Assembly (NCBI GenBank): GCA_963580285.1
Contig: OY757026.1
Location: 87,332,651 to 87,396,650, forward strand
Source of the DNA: Lucinisca nassula
Lineage: Eukaryota; Mollusca; Bivalvia; Lucinida; Lucinidae
DNA length: 64,000 nucleotides
Reading direction: 5' to 3'
The translations under genes were made by a program, and so were the position numbers. Position 1 is the stretch's first letter. Each line of letters opens with the position of its first letter. The notes under the pieces were generated by a model. That model did not search any database. It was not told where the DNA came from and saw only the letters and a program-made list of their open reading frames with translations. Shown here one piece after another: positions 22,798-33,239 of this stretch.

Positions 22798-23073
22798 CAT
22801 TAGGAAAACATGTCCGTGAGAAATAATGGCGTCCAACATGGTGTCAGAAATGACAAATATTAGGCAACAATTGTTACATCTTTCTTATTTCCGCTTTTAA
22901 CATAGATTATGGGTACTCGTTAGAACCGCCTCATTGAGGCGGTTCTAACGAGTACCCACAATCTGTTTTTGAGCTAAAATAAGGCAGATAATGTTTACCC
23001 CATTACACCCCATTTTCTCCATATAAAGTGGGGTTTAGGGGGGTCCTCATTTCACGGACTTGTTCACGTAATG
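22798..23073. mobile_element. MITE-B2, complete
   Basis: Inverted ends CATTAGGAAAACATGTCCGTG / CACGGACTTGTTCACGTAATG (about 21 bases with mismatches). The central stem at 22908-22965 has perfect arms of about 28 bases. Confidence 0.9.
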
Positions 23074-23202
23074 AATAGGCGTGCTTTCGTAATGGATCGT
23101 AAAAAGTCCACAAAAATAACATCACAGTAAACTCACTGTATACAGCGAAAACTGTGGTCAAGAAGAGTATACCTTACTTTTCTTATTTCTGGCATAAAAT
23201 AC

Positions 23203-23606
23203 AGTAAAATTCCGCTATTAAGACCACCTAAAATCATAGGGGCTTGAATCATGAAAAAACTGTAAAAAAAAAAAAAAAGATTTTTTTTTTTTTTGGTACT
23301 ATAATAGAGACAAGGTCTCTAATATAGTACCAAAAAAAAAAAAAAAAAAATGAAAAAAAAAAAAAAAATTTTTTTTTTTTTCATTTTTTTTTTTTTTTTT
23401 TTTTTTTTCATGATTCAAGCCCCTATGCCTAAAATGAAGACTAAATCTGCTTTTAAAAGCTTATTGAGAAGGTTTCAGTTATTCTCTCTTAACGTTTTCT
23501 ACACCTAGTGTCTCATAATAGGAGACCACTTTTGGGACTGTTCAAAAGTGGTCTTAGACCACTTTTGAACAGTCCCAAAAGTGGTCTTAATATAGGAATT
23601 TCACTG
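23203..23606. mobile_element. MITE-C with a nested hAT-like insertion
   Basis: Ends CAGTAAAATTCCGCTATTAA / TTAATATAGGAATTTCACTG with TA on both outer sides (23201-23202 and 23607-23608). It is interrupted by the element at 23235-23427. Confidence 0.92.
23235..23427. mobile_element. hAT-like MITE made of A/T tracts
   Basis: Perfect inverted ends CATAGGGGCTTGAATCATGA. The eight-base target duplication CCTAAAAT lies at 23227-23234 and 23428-23435. The interior is almost only poly-A and poly-T blocks around a small palindrome (GGTACTATA...TATAGTACC), so the strand folds on itself nearly end to end. Confidence 0.88.
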
Positions 23607-23690
23607 TATAGCTTGTGAGTCATCGTTAGAAAAGCCTCACCGAGGCGATTATAACGAGCAGCCACAGTCTATATTTGCAGTGTTCCTACA
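23607..23690. mobile_element. Eroded B-type stem
   Basis: CATCGTTAGAAAAGCCTCACC / GGCGATTATAACGAGC (abbreviated) immediately after MITE-C. Confidence 0.55.
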
Positions 23691-23839
23691 TGTAAGACGA
23701 AACCTTGAAAACAGTGAATCGTTTAAAAGATTATTTTATTGCAAGGATTTCTTATCATGATGTTTCTGATGTTGTAATTGTAGTTGTTGTTGTAGTTGTT
23801 GTTTGTTCGAAACTTTGAAGAAACCAGGGATATTGTTGC

Positions 23840-24140
23840 TTTGTTTGTTTGTTTGATTTTAGGTTTTACGCCCCCGTCAACACTGTATAGGTCATTTTGG
23901 AGACGTTGCTTCCAATTTTGTGGGACTTTTACCCGACATTGAGATGAAATGACATCTCAAGCCCTATCGCCCAATGAAACCAATAAGGTTTGTAAGCATG
24001 GACGGACCGACTCGCACCGCATTGCCTGGGCAGGCTTAGGTCCTCTAAGCGGTTTACCAGTACTCGTGTGCAGTCGGATTCAGCTCTGCGTGGAAGCATC
24101 ATGCAGCCCATATATTTCTTCAAGCCCCGATGGGCGGGGA
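23840..24140 (-). mobile_element. SINE-A, full length
   Basis: TTTGTTTGTTTGTTTGATTT tail to GATGGGCGGGGAC head. Close to the family consensus. Confidence 0.9.
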
Positions 24141-24562
24141 CTACCGTTAGACTTGAACCAATGATATTGTTTTTGTAGTAGAAATAGTTGTTGCTGTTGT
24201 TAATGGTGGTGGTGATGATGTCGTAGTGGAAGTCGTTGAAACCAATACTGTTTTTGTTGCTATTGCATGTACACTGACTCGCCTACACCACGGACCCAAT
24301 ATGCATTCTTTATATACACACGCGCACGAACCTAAAGAGTATCAGTGCGCATTATTACATGTACAATGGTTTCCAGAATCATAATCAACCAAAGTCTAAA
24401 CCGTATTATTTTCACTATGTATTCGCAGTGCGTCTTGGCGGAAGGAAGTACGGACAGGCGCACACCCAGGGGCACATCATATCATTTATATTAAAATCTC
24501 AACCATATTACGGGTACACTCGATTGCCTGTCACATAATTCATTCACAAAGACCAGATATCG
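24141..24562. other. No gene recognised
   Basis: Contains a diffuse GTTGTTG/GGTGGTGATG-rich stretch (24175-24260); otherwise unassigned. Confidence 0.4.
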
Positions 24563-24690
24563 TTGTAACCCATTGTATGCGGGGAAACCCCTAAAGGGAT
24601 ATCTTGGCAAACAGTGCAGGCCCAGATCAGACGCCGCAGAACGCGGCGTCTGACGTCTGATCAGGGTCTGCACTATTTGCTAACAGGATT
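24563..24690. mobile_element. MITE-E2
   Basis: GTAACCCATTGTATGCGGGG, a small hairpin ACCCCTAAAGGG, then the stem CAGACGCCGCAGAACGCGGC. The stem is shared with MITE-E but the outer end differs. Confidence 0.65.
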
Positions 24691-25464
24691 GTCCGTCAAA
24701 AATGTAATAAAAACCTAACAAATAGCCCTGACACCCCTTATATGACAAATGGACTTGTCCAACATATACCAATGGAAGAGTCCACAAGTATACAATGGGC
24801 TAATGGATGTTGTTGAAATATATTTTATATTCACAAATTTTCAGCGATAAATCAATTTACATATGAACCAGAACAATCCTTTCATCCTAGCGATAAAGAT
24901 GTATTTTTCGTCACGCTTGATCAACTATGGTATTAATCAGATCGAAATCCCTTTGAACACTTCTACCTCAACTCGACGGTGATCAAAAGATTATTAAAAC
25001 AGACAGCTCACGAAAAAAATAAAAATAAAACAGAGACGACTCAGATCAGGCTGCGCTGACGAGCGGAATTCTGATCAATGTCGCCACTTTTTACACTAAA
25101 GCATGGCAAGGATTCTAGTCTTTTACGGCATAAAAAGATTAATTCACATGTGCTTAGTTTTAACTTATTTTTGTTGTCCCTGTGACATGTTGCTGGAATG
25201 TCACCCAAGTCACATCAGGAATAAAGTCACCCAATGTCGGTCTGGTACCCAGTCTCAGTGTGCTAATAGTGTCTACGCCGTTTTTAGGCATGGCTTTTCC
25301 AGGTCCCGCAGATTGGCTCAAAAGAGACCATGAGAGCTTGGACAATGAAGCGTAACGCACTAGTACAACATTGTATATAAGCATGACTGATTTTCCGAGA
25401 ACGAGACCCATTTTGACAATTTTCTTACTAATATATTTTAATATTTTGTTAAATGACACGAGAC
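24691..25464. other. Unassigned intron
   Basis: No repeat or exon is seen. GACTCAGATCAGGCTGCGC at 25038 is a half CTGATCAG-type arm. Confidence 0.45.
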
Positions 25465-25598
25465 AAGTAAAGTAGTACATGAGAGCTAAATAAAATTGGT
25501 ACTTTCAAAATTGGTACTTTCAATTGTGCATGGCTATTTAGCCATGCACAATTGAAAGTCCCAATTTAATTTACCTCTAATGTACTATTTCACTTGTT
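25465..25598. repeat. Long imperfect hairpin, about 60-base arms
   Basis: ACAAGTAAAGTAGTACATGA ... CAATTGTGCATGGCT pairs with AGCCATGCACAATTGAAAG ... TTCACTTGT. A 17-base block (AATTGGTACTTTCAA) is tandemly repeated in the left arm. Likely a hairpin-type MITE, family unknown. Confidence 0.7.
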
Positions 25599-25611
25599 GT
25601 ACAGAATATAG

Positions 25612-25858
25612 CCCACTGACTGGGTAACAGAGGTCGTGGGGTCGATTCCGGGCTTCTCCAGACTTCCGTTTGTGTCTTTAAACCGAAGTGGCCTCGAAAA
25701 CTCAGACTTTAGAATTCAAATACTGAACCGTTCAAAGTAATTTCCGAGATTCCAGTGTAGGCAACATGGGCCGGGTATTCCAGACTTTCAGATGAGTCTT
25801 AATCTGATCTCCATGTGACCGTAGGTGCCGGTGGGACATAAACTCAAACAAACAAACC
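25612..25858 (+). mobile_element. SINE-V (tRNA-derived)
   Basis: Head with GGTCGTGGGGTCGATTCCGG (B-box region), body GGCTTCTCCAGACTT and GTCTTTAAACCG, tail GGTGGGACATAAACTCAAAC. Confidence 0.72.
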
Positions 25859-25984
25859 AGTGTATGTTTGTATTTTTTCATTGCGACCATCATTATTCAT
25901 CAATAATGACACTCCCCCCGCACACACCCGCCCCTCGTGCATAAGGCATATTGAGCACATGCTTTTAGTTTTTCTGGATAAAAG

Positions 25985-26230
25985 CATCTAAAAAAGAAGT
26001 GAAGGCAATGATCAGGAATCGATACAATTAACCGAAAGCTCCCATCAGAGACACCAAGTAAGAGAAACACAAACATGAAACAACTAGACCCTAATGGAAA
26101 CATCAATAACGGAAAGCCAAAAGGATCCCACAAAATGGTCAATTGGCTATCCAAAGCAAAATAATATAAGCGATACACACACCCAAAGACAAGCCATAAC
26201 AAAATAAACCACGACAGAAGAACCGCCTTG
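25985..26230. mobile_element. Element T, left inverted arm
   Basis: AGTGAAGGCAATGATCAGGA ... AACGGAAAGCC, matching both inverted arms of the copy at 62971-63691. The right arm is absent here. Confidence 0.65.
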
Positions 26231-26690
26231 GAACGGTCAGTGAAACGAATTCCACTGGGGGTGAGGGGGGTTGGCTTAAATCGATTTTACGTGGCCACAA
26301 TCCTCGCCCTTAATTCCGTCGCGATTTAGACGTATAATTTGTCCACACGAAGGCCTCCTAACTCATCAGTGCAACATCTCCGTGAACACAAAAATCAAAC
26401 AACCACAGAGGTGAAACAACGGTGAGGACTCGACAGCAAGAAACCACTGGAATACTGGAGCAAAAGAAGACCAACAGTTAAGACTCCGTTGGACCGGACC
26501 AGAGACAGAGCATCAGGCACCAACCAACATTACTTAAAATTAGATACTCTCTAATTCTCAATAAGCCTTTATGCTTGAACCGTCATAGAAACTGAGGCTT
26601 GACCCACCGGCTTACAATTAAAGAGGTTGAACAAGGGAATGAACGAGGGCTTTTTCAAAAATGAATGCCAGTGTGTAGTGTGTACTCACT
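26231..26690. other. Element T interior and unassigned sequence
   Basis: 26231-26330 matches 63465-63560 (GGAACGGTCAGTGAAACGAA, TTCCGTCGCGATTTAGAC). The remainder is unassigned. Confidence 0.5.
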
Positions 26691-26991
26691 TTTTTTGTGT
26701 GTTTGATTTGAGGTTTAACGTCCCCGTCAACACAGTATAGGTCATTTTGGAGACGTTGCTTTCAATTTTGTGGGACTTTTACCCGACATTGAGATGAAAT
26801 GACATCTCAAGCCCTGTCGCCCAATGTAACCAATATGGTTTATAAGCATGGAGGTCCACCTCGCACCGCGGTTCCTGGACAGGCTTAGATCCTCTAAGCG
26901 GTTTACCAGTACTAGTGTGCGGACGGTTTCAGCTCTGCGTGGAAGCATCATGCAGCCCATCTATTTCTTCAAGCCCCGACGGGCGGGGGCG
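26691..26991 (-). mobile_element. SINE-A with 13-base target duplication
   Basis: GTGTGTACTCACT lies at 26678-26690 and 26992-27004. This shows SINE-A inserts by target-primed reverse transcription and is a mobile unit of about 300 bases. Confidence 0.92.
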
Positions 26992-27275
26992 GTGTGTACT
27001 CACTGATTGATCGGTTGGGGTTTAACGACACTTCAGTCCTAGTTCGTCACTTTGTGTCGTCTCCATGAAAACGGGAGTAAAGGAATAGGACGAGACAGTA
27101 GGGAACGTACGAGGGCTTTTCAAAGATTGATGTCAGTGTGCTTTTATTTCGCACCAGTCGTGTATTGTGCGCTCACTGATTGATCGGTTGGGGTTTATCG
27201 ACACTTCAGTCCTAGTGCCTGAGAAAGGGAGTAAAAGGGATAAGACGAGACAGTAGAGGAGATGAAAGACAATGA
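26992..27275. repeat. Two diverged copies of an interspersed repeat
   Basis: CACTGATTGATCGGTTGGGG ... ACGAGACAGTAG occurs at 27001-27095 and 27172-27270. A related piece precedes the SINE (26625-26690) and another is at 17595-17740. Confidence 0.65.
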
Positions 27276-27309
27276 AATGGGAGAAGGAGGAAAAGGATTG
27301 AAAGTGAAG

Positions 27310-27581
27310 CGTAAACACGCCTATACAAATGCATTGTAAAATTTACCGCCAAAAAAAATTTTTTTAGAAGAAAGTTAGTGATATTTTTCTTATTTCTGCT
27401 CAAAATATAGATTGTGGGTACTCGTTAGAACCGCCTTGATGAGGTGGTTCTAGCGAGTACCCACAATCTTTATTTAGAGCAGAAATAAGAAAAATAAGGT
27501 TTATCCCTGTAAACCCAGTTTTACTGTATAAAAGTAGGGTTCAAGGGGGTCAACATTATATATAGATATGTTTTCGTGATG
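27310..27581. mobile_element. MITE-B1
   Basis: GTAAACACGCCTATACAAAT to ATATGTTTTCGTGATG. The central stem has two mismatches (CCGCCTTGATGAGGTGG). Confidence 0.87.
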
Positions 27582-27619
27582 AGAAATAACAACATTCTCC
27601 CTTCTACTCTTACCTGCTA

Positions 27620-27893
27620 GCCCCCGCACATCGGGGCTTGAAGAAATAAATGGACTGCATCATGCTTCCACGAAGAGTTGAAACCCACCCCCATGAGTAC
27701 TGGTAAACCGCTTAGAGGATCTAAGCCTGCCCTGTCCATGCTTAAAAACCAAATTGGTTTCATTGGGCGACAGGGCTTGAGATGTCATTTCATCTGAATG
27801 TCGGGTAAAAGTCCCACAAAATTGGAAGCAACGTCTCCAAAATGACCTTTACAGTGTTTACGGGGACGTTAAACCTCATCAAACAAACACATG
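27620..27893 (+). mobile_element. SINE-A
   Basis: GCCCCCGCACATCGGGGC to GACGTTAAACCTCATCAAAC, with a deletion in the AAAGCGGTGCGAGTCGG region. Confidence 0.86.
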
Positions 27894-27971
27894 TACTCTT
27901 ACCTGCTGCAATCACAGCAGACCTTGTCCAACTGGAAGCCAGTATCAGTTGGACGCCCCAGTGAAAAGATA

Positions 27972-28345
27972 CAGTAAATTCCTCTATTAAGACCACCTTT
28001 GGGACTGTTCAAAAGTGGTCTTTAAGACCACTTTTGAACAGTCCCGAAGGTGGCCTCTTACCAGAGCACACTATATGCAGCAATCAGAAAGAACGAATAA
28101 CTGAAATCTACCAAATAAGGTTTCAAAAGCAGTGAGTGAGAGTTTGAGTTTTACGTCTCACCAACAACTAAGGTCATACGGAGACGGGACGTCGGTTTAA
28201 AGACTCATCCGAAAGTCTGGAGAAGGCCGGGATCGATCCTGCGATCTCTGGTTTACAAGGCGAGTACCCATAACGCCACGGAGGCTTCTAAATCAAAGCA
28301 GATTTAGTATTGATTTCAAGTGGTCTTAATAGCGGAATGTCACTG
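27972..28345. mobile_element. MITE-C with nested SINE-V
   Basis: Ends CAGTAAATTCCTCTATTAAG / TTAATAGCGGAATGTCACTG. A SINE-V on the minus strand (about 28138-28291) interrupts it and is flanked by CAAARCAG copies (about 28130-28137 and 28293-28301). Confidence 0.85.
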
Positions 28346-28497
28346 TGCATGACACCTCCGCCTCACCAAACCACCCCGTTGCATTGTGTGCTCAAAACCA
28401 CTTAGTGTCGATAGTGAGCACTAAGGAGTAACATAGGTAAAAATCTTGCTCACAACTTCTCTGACCATTGTACTCGTATAGAATATACAGTAAAATA

Positions 28498-28797
28498 CTA
28501 TATTAAGACCACCTTTGGGACTGTTCAAATAAGGTCTTTAAGACCACTTTTGAACAGTCCCAAAAGTGGTCTCTGACCAGCGGACCACTGTACGCAGAAA
28601 TCACAAAAAATGAATAATTTCAATCACTTAATAAGGTTTTTAAAGCAGAATTAGTCTTAATTTTAGGTGGTCTTAATGCGGAATTTCTCCAATTTTTTGG
28701 GACTTTTACCCGACATTGAGATGAAATGACATCTCAAGTCCTGTCGCCCAATGAAACCAATAGGGTTTATAAGCATGGACGGGCCAACTCGCACCGC
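28498..28797. mobile_element. MITE-C joined to a SINE-A fragment
   Basis: 28498-28686 is MITE-C lacking its last few bases. 28687-28797 is an internal piece of SINE-A (-) without tail or head. Confidence 0.78.
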
Positions 28798-29002
28798 TAA
28801 CTGCTTCCAAATGTGGATTGACCAGCAAAAATGTATATTCGGGTAGATGGTGAGTATTTTGAAGGGCAGAGCAAGTCAAAACGATTTTAACATTGGCAGT
28901 AAAGGAGACGCAATGAAAGTGACATAAATTTTGGAACAACCCTCGAAACTCGTCCACTTCTATAGTCCGATCAGAGGTCTTCAACCTATATCCTGTTATA
29001 TA

Positions 29003-29519
29003 CAGATGACCCGCGTTATAACGACATTCGATATAACAGCAAAACTCGTTATAACGACAATTTCAATGGGATTAATTCTTAGCCCAAGGTTTAGCCTCGA
29101 TTCCGAGCGGCTTGGGCTTCCCTATGGTTGGAAATACCCAAAGCGAATCCACAGTCATGAAAGATAATTGTTATTTAATACTCCAAGAAACAAATGCTAC
29201 TAGTAGATATTTGTTAGAATCGCCTCATCGAGGCGATTCTAACAAATGTCTTTAGCATTTGTTTCTTCGAGTAATAAGTAACCTGTTTAGGTCCAAGTCT
29301 GACCAGACCAAGTGGTGCATATAAATCCTATTGGTTTCATTGGGCGGAAGGGCTTGAGATGTCATTTCATCTCAAACCTGAATGTCGGGAATTGGAAGCA
29401 ACGTCTCCAAAATTATACCAGTCAGTCAGGTACCTATCCCCTTCTCGAACAAGGATCCACAGTCCAAATGGTGGTCGTGCCAGTGAAGTATGACCGTCTA
29501 CCGGTATAACGAATTAAGT
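29003..29519. mobile_element. pogo-like end, B3 stem and SINE-A fragment
   Basis: TACAGATGACCCGCGTTATA then ATTCGATATAAC and CGTTATAACGAC look like a pogo/Tigger-type terminus (29003-29062). The matching far end may be GGTATAACGAATTAAG near 29505. Within it lie a B3-type hairpin (29185-29275) and a SINE-A piece (29285-29420, +). Confidence 0.55.
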
Positions 29520-29815
29520 TTTTGTTTGTTTGTTTGTTTGTTTCAGTTGAGTTGAGTACTAACGTTCCCGTCAACATTTAAGTATTTATGTTCCAGTCAG
29601 CACTTGGTCATTTTGGAGACGTTGCTTCCAATTTGTGGGATTGAAATGAAATGGCATCTCAAGCCCTGCCGCCCAAACAAACCAAAATGGTTTATAAGTG
29701 GGGACGGTCCGCCTCAAAGCGGTTTACCAGTACTCATTTGCGGTTGATTTCAGCTCTGCGTGGAAGCATCAGGCAGCCTAATCTATTTATCCAAGCCCCG
29801 AAGGGCGGGGGCGGT
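29520..29815 (-). mobile_element. SINE-A beside the signal-peptide exon
   Basis: TTTGTTTGTTTGTTTGTTTC tail to GAAGGGCGGGGGC head. It starts only 18 bases past the exon's donor site, inside the presumed intron. Confidence 0.87.
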
Positions 29816-29833
29816 AAATAAAGCTTTACTTAC

Positions 29834-29896
29834 CATTAATGACAGAAATAATAGAAATCCTATACAACAAACTTCCACTCTTTGACTAAAATCCAT
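29834..29896 (-). CDS. Candidate first coding exon (signal peptide) of the TNFR-like gene
   Basis: Reading on the minus strand, ATG (29896-29894) in good context (AAAATGG) opens a 21-codon frame: a short n-region containing one arginine, then a hydrophobic core with CCIGFLLFLSL, the shape of a secretion signal. The frame ends directly at a strong donor, GTAAGT, in phase 0. The TNFR exon at 9151-9670 lacks a start and a signal peptide and begins in phase 0, so joining them gives an unbroken frame with predicted cleavage close to the first cysteine. The implied intron is 9671-29833. Such short exons can arise by chance, so the join rests on phase, splice sites and the need for a signal peptide. 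I could not define a promoter or 5' UTR boundary; an imperfect 14-base repeat containing CCACAGACA lies just upstream of the ATG. Confidence 0.6.
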
Positions 29897-30160
29897 TTTG
29901 ATCTTGTGTGATGACATCGTTAACTTTTGGAATATTGTCTGTGGTGTATGTCTGTGGTGGATGTCTGTGGTTGATACTAATGTTCACAATGTTCCTTCAT
30001 TAACAATTGAAGTCTTTTTTGTTTGTGGTTCCATGTGCCATTAAATAAGTCTTTTATAGCATGACATTTTCTAAAACCTGGAATACAATCAACTCATTAG
30101 GGGAATATGTCTATGAAATGATCTAGCGCAAGACAAAACCTATTTTAGGACACATGCGAT

Positions 30161-30214
30161 CAGTGGAGACTCTGACCAGACTGCGCATGCGCAGTCTGAT
30201 CAGAGTCTCCACTG
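30161..30214. repeat. CTGATCAG mini-palindrome, almost perfect
   Basis: 54 bases, two 27-base arms (CAGTGGAGACTCTGAYCAGA ...) with one mismatch and no loop, centred on GCGCATGCGC. Confidence 0.9.
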
Positions 30215-31194
30215 ACCACATGAGCCTTCTACGAGCACACTCGAGGCTATCCCAAGACTAGTGGCGTTCTGTGTGCATATGCATGCTTATGCGGAAGTCT
30301 TTGGTTCACGAACACGTTTTGGTGTGGGTTGTACCGTGCGGTGGCTCAAATATAGAACACTCTAGAAATGGTAATTTTCAGATGTTAATGAGAAACCGCA
30401 GACAATTTCAACTCTTTACGGGCATATCGGCCCTATATTCGGAACCTCTTTGGCTTTTATCGTTAATCTGTCTGACATGTGTTGGATATTTCATCGAATC
30501 TATATACATTTGTTACAGAAATTCCTATTTAACAAGATTCTGTGAAAATGAAGTCGAAAACAAGACAACAGATGCACCATTCAATGCAAATTGAAGGGAA
30601 AAGGCTCTAGTAAACCCACCCCACCCCCAGCTGTAAGTAACGGGATAGTCTAGCTCCTTGTAACGGCTGCAGTTCCCTCATTAAATATGTTCTATAAGAG
30701 GGTTATCCTTTGGAAGCAAGGAATAAACCACAGAACTAGAAAATATGGAGTGTACATGTTTTCTGGGCCAGACTAGCCAGCTTCAGCCATCTAGGCCTCA
30801 TCAGTGACCCTCAGTTATTTTCAAAATTCCACAATGGAATCAATGATCCCAAAGGACAAGAAAATATAAACTACACTATGATGTAGGGTAGGGCGACGTT
30901 TTACGGCTGCCACACATTCCCACGCATCAGCTGTAGTGAGGTTAAATATGTCTATAAAAGGGTTATCCTTCGGAAGCAAGGAATACACCACAGAACTGGA
31001 AAATATGGAGTGTACATGTCGAATTTAGTCTGAACTGGACGATACTTTATACCCCAGCGTTAGTCAAGCATTTTAAGCCAAGTCTACTAGAAATAGCATT
31101 TTCAGTCTAAGAGAGAAGTGTGCTGACTCGTGCTGCTGGTCAATGGAGCTTGTGGTATATTGTGTTAAGATTCGTAAGGTTTTTTGATTGATTT
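30215..31194. repeat. Direct repeat of about 75 bases in otherwise unassigned DNA
   Basis: AGGGTTATCCTTYGGAAGCA ... AAATATGGAGTGTACATGT occurs at 30685-30760 and 30948-31019 with few differences. An open frame at 30271-30594 (+) has a hydrophobic middle but no splice sites or recognisable family, so I do not call it a gene. Confidence 0.6.
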
Positions 31195-31340
31195 GAGGTT
31201 GTATTGGGCGACAGGGCTTGAGATGTCATTTCATCTCAATGTCGGGTAAAAGTGCCACAAAATTGGAAGCAACGTCTCCAAAATGACCTTTACAGTGTTG
31301 ATGGGGAAGTTTAAACTTCAAATCAAACAAACAAACAAAA
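31195..31340 (+). mobile_element. SINE-A 3' half
   Basis: TTGGGCGACAGGGCTTGAGA to CAAATCAAACAAACAAAC. Confidence 0.82.
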
Positions 31341-31695
31341 TCAAAACAACATGTGTTTCTGAAGAAAATAAGGCATAGAAATCCTTAACTGACCCCATTT
31401 CGACTCCATAACGGAAGCTGTGACCGGAACAAAAGTTGTGTTACAATGTCCCTTTCCATTCCGCCCGGTTCCATGTTTTGAACCATGTCTTTTATATAAC
31501 ATTATTTTAATATAATGGCTTTCATTTTCAGACTCTCCTGTGATGGTTAATTTTATAGTTATGCTTTTATAACGAGACAGAATGAAAATGTAGCACGAAA
31601 ATGGATCGTGACTCCATCAGTATGTTATGATTTTGATGACTCGGGTCTTTTTCTGTCCTCACATAAACATTTTCCATTCCCACTGGACACCAGCA
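31341..31695. other. No gene or repeat recognised
   Basis: AT-rich, apparently unique. Confidence 0.45.
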
Positions 31696-31987
31696 AGAAA
31701 ACACGCCTATATCATTTTGAGCCCCTTCGAACCCCACTTTATATTAAAAAACTGGGGTTTACAGGGGTAAAACTTATTTTTCTTATTTCTGGTCTAAAAT
31801 ATAAATAAAATATAGATTGTAGGTACTCGTTAGAACCGCCTCGATGAGGCGGTTCTAACGAGTGCCCACAATCTATATTTTGAGCTGAAATAAGAATAAT
31901 ATCACACTTTTTCATCTTAGAATATTCTTTCTTTTTTTTTCGGCGGTAAGGTTTACAATGTTTTTGTATAGGTGTGTTTTCGTAATG
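31696..31987. mobile_element. MITE-B1, reversed
   Basis: GAAAACACGCCTATATCATT to GGTGTGTTTTCGTAATG. Intact central stem at 31817-31873. Confidence 0.88.
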
Positions 31988-32197
31988 CAGTTCATGACGT
32001 TTAAGCATGGTCGACGTTTGCCTGGTTGTGTTGGCCCATGCACGATGCTGGGTTCTATCTTTGGAGAATACATTTATATGTCAACGATTTTATAACCGAT
32101 TTCGTAAAAATGTTTTCAAATTTGAAAGTAAAATAGAAAGAAAATTAGTTGCGTGTTTCGCGTTTCCATCTTCCAAATATTGTACGTCTATTCAGTG

Positions 32198-32340
32198 CCG
32201 CAGGTGAGGTGTGAGATGCCAAATTCTGCAACGGAAGGCTGTGTGTTTTTTCTCCTGATACTCTGGTTTTTGAACATCTCTGGTTAACGATCGGGTCTAA
32301 ATAAGTGACATACTCTTGAAAGGGATATATATATATATAA
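32198..32340 (+). mobile_element. SINE-U, head missing
   Basis: TGAGATGCCAAATTCTGCAA, CTCTGGTTAACGATCGGG and CTTGAAAGGG, as in the copy at 13440-13698. Confidence 0.7.
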
Positions 32341-32439
32341 ATAAACAAACACAAACCTTGTGATAAAGCGCATCCGTTCGTGCCTCCAAAACCGGCAGTT
32401 TTCTAACGAAATTTTTTTCTAATTTTCTTCCTTTTCCTG

Positions 32440-32755
32440 CTATTATTTAGGCGCCACAATGAGGTGGTTCGAACGAGCGACCACGGCATATGTCTTGGAG
32501 CAGAAATTAAACTATTAGCCCCATTTCTCTATATGAAGTGGTTAGAAGCCTCCTTGGTGTAGTGGTTACCCTTCTCGCCTTGTGAACCAGGGATCGCAGG
32601 ATCGATACCGGGCTTCTCCAGACTTTAGGATGAGTCTTTAAACCGAGGTCCCGTTTAGCTGTTGGTGGGACGCAAAACTCAAACACTCACTCACTCTATA
32701 TGAAGTGGAGTTACAAAAGTGTTCATTTCCCGGACAGGTTTACGGGATGCTGTTT
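32440..32755. mobile_element. Worn MITE-B2 interrupted by SINE-V
   Basis: SINE-V (32542-32693, +) has a head with GTGTAGTGGTTACC and GGATCGATACCGG and is bounded by the 15-base duplication CTCTATATGAAGTGG (32527-32541 and 32694-32708). The host B2 reads on after it to CGGACAGGTTTACGGGATG. Confidence 0.85.
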
Positions 32756-33239
32756 GAAAACTGGTGTCACGGAACAAAAATATTTTAAAGGGAAAATAAC
32801 TTCTTAAAGGGATATCAAAAGTGGCATTAATATAAAATCATTTATAAGTCACTTACTGTCCTGTCTTCTGTGTCAGTTCATATCCTGAGTGCTAAGTTAC
32901 CCGTCATTTAGTTCACCCGTCACGGTCGAACTTAATTTTGATTGGACCGCTGTACTTGAATGAAATGGCACAGTTTTACCAAAATTCACATGTCGTAATG
33001 TACGTAAGATAGGTATAAAAGTGTCAGACTCGGATATATTATTAACTAATTTCCTTATTCATCGTCCTTTGTAGATTCCCCTTTATTTATCTCTAGTTAT
33101 AGGTGTGTGTTTTTGCCCCACGGTGACCGGTGTGTCTGGAAGGCGATTTGGCTCCCAGGAATGAGACAGTCGAGCTACAAAACTCGAACACCTCTGAGAC
33201 CATAAAACTTTGCTCGAGACAGGGATTGTTCGAGTTACA
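32756..33239. other. Mostly unassigned; pogo-like remnants
   Basis: 33160-33240 has CGAGCTACAAAACTCGAACA and TTGTTCGAGTTAC, the style of the pogo-like MITE at 59070-59413. No exon. Confidence 0.4.

Noticed and set aside
30271..30594. 107-codon open frame with a hydrophobic segment
   Set aside because: No family resemblance, no splice signals or conserved motif, and length within chance expectation in this composition.
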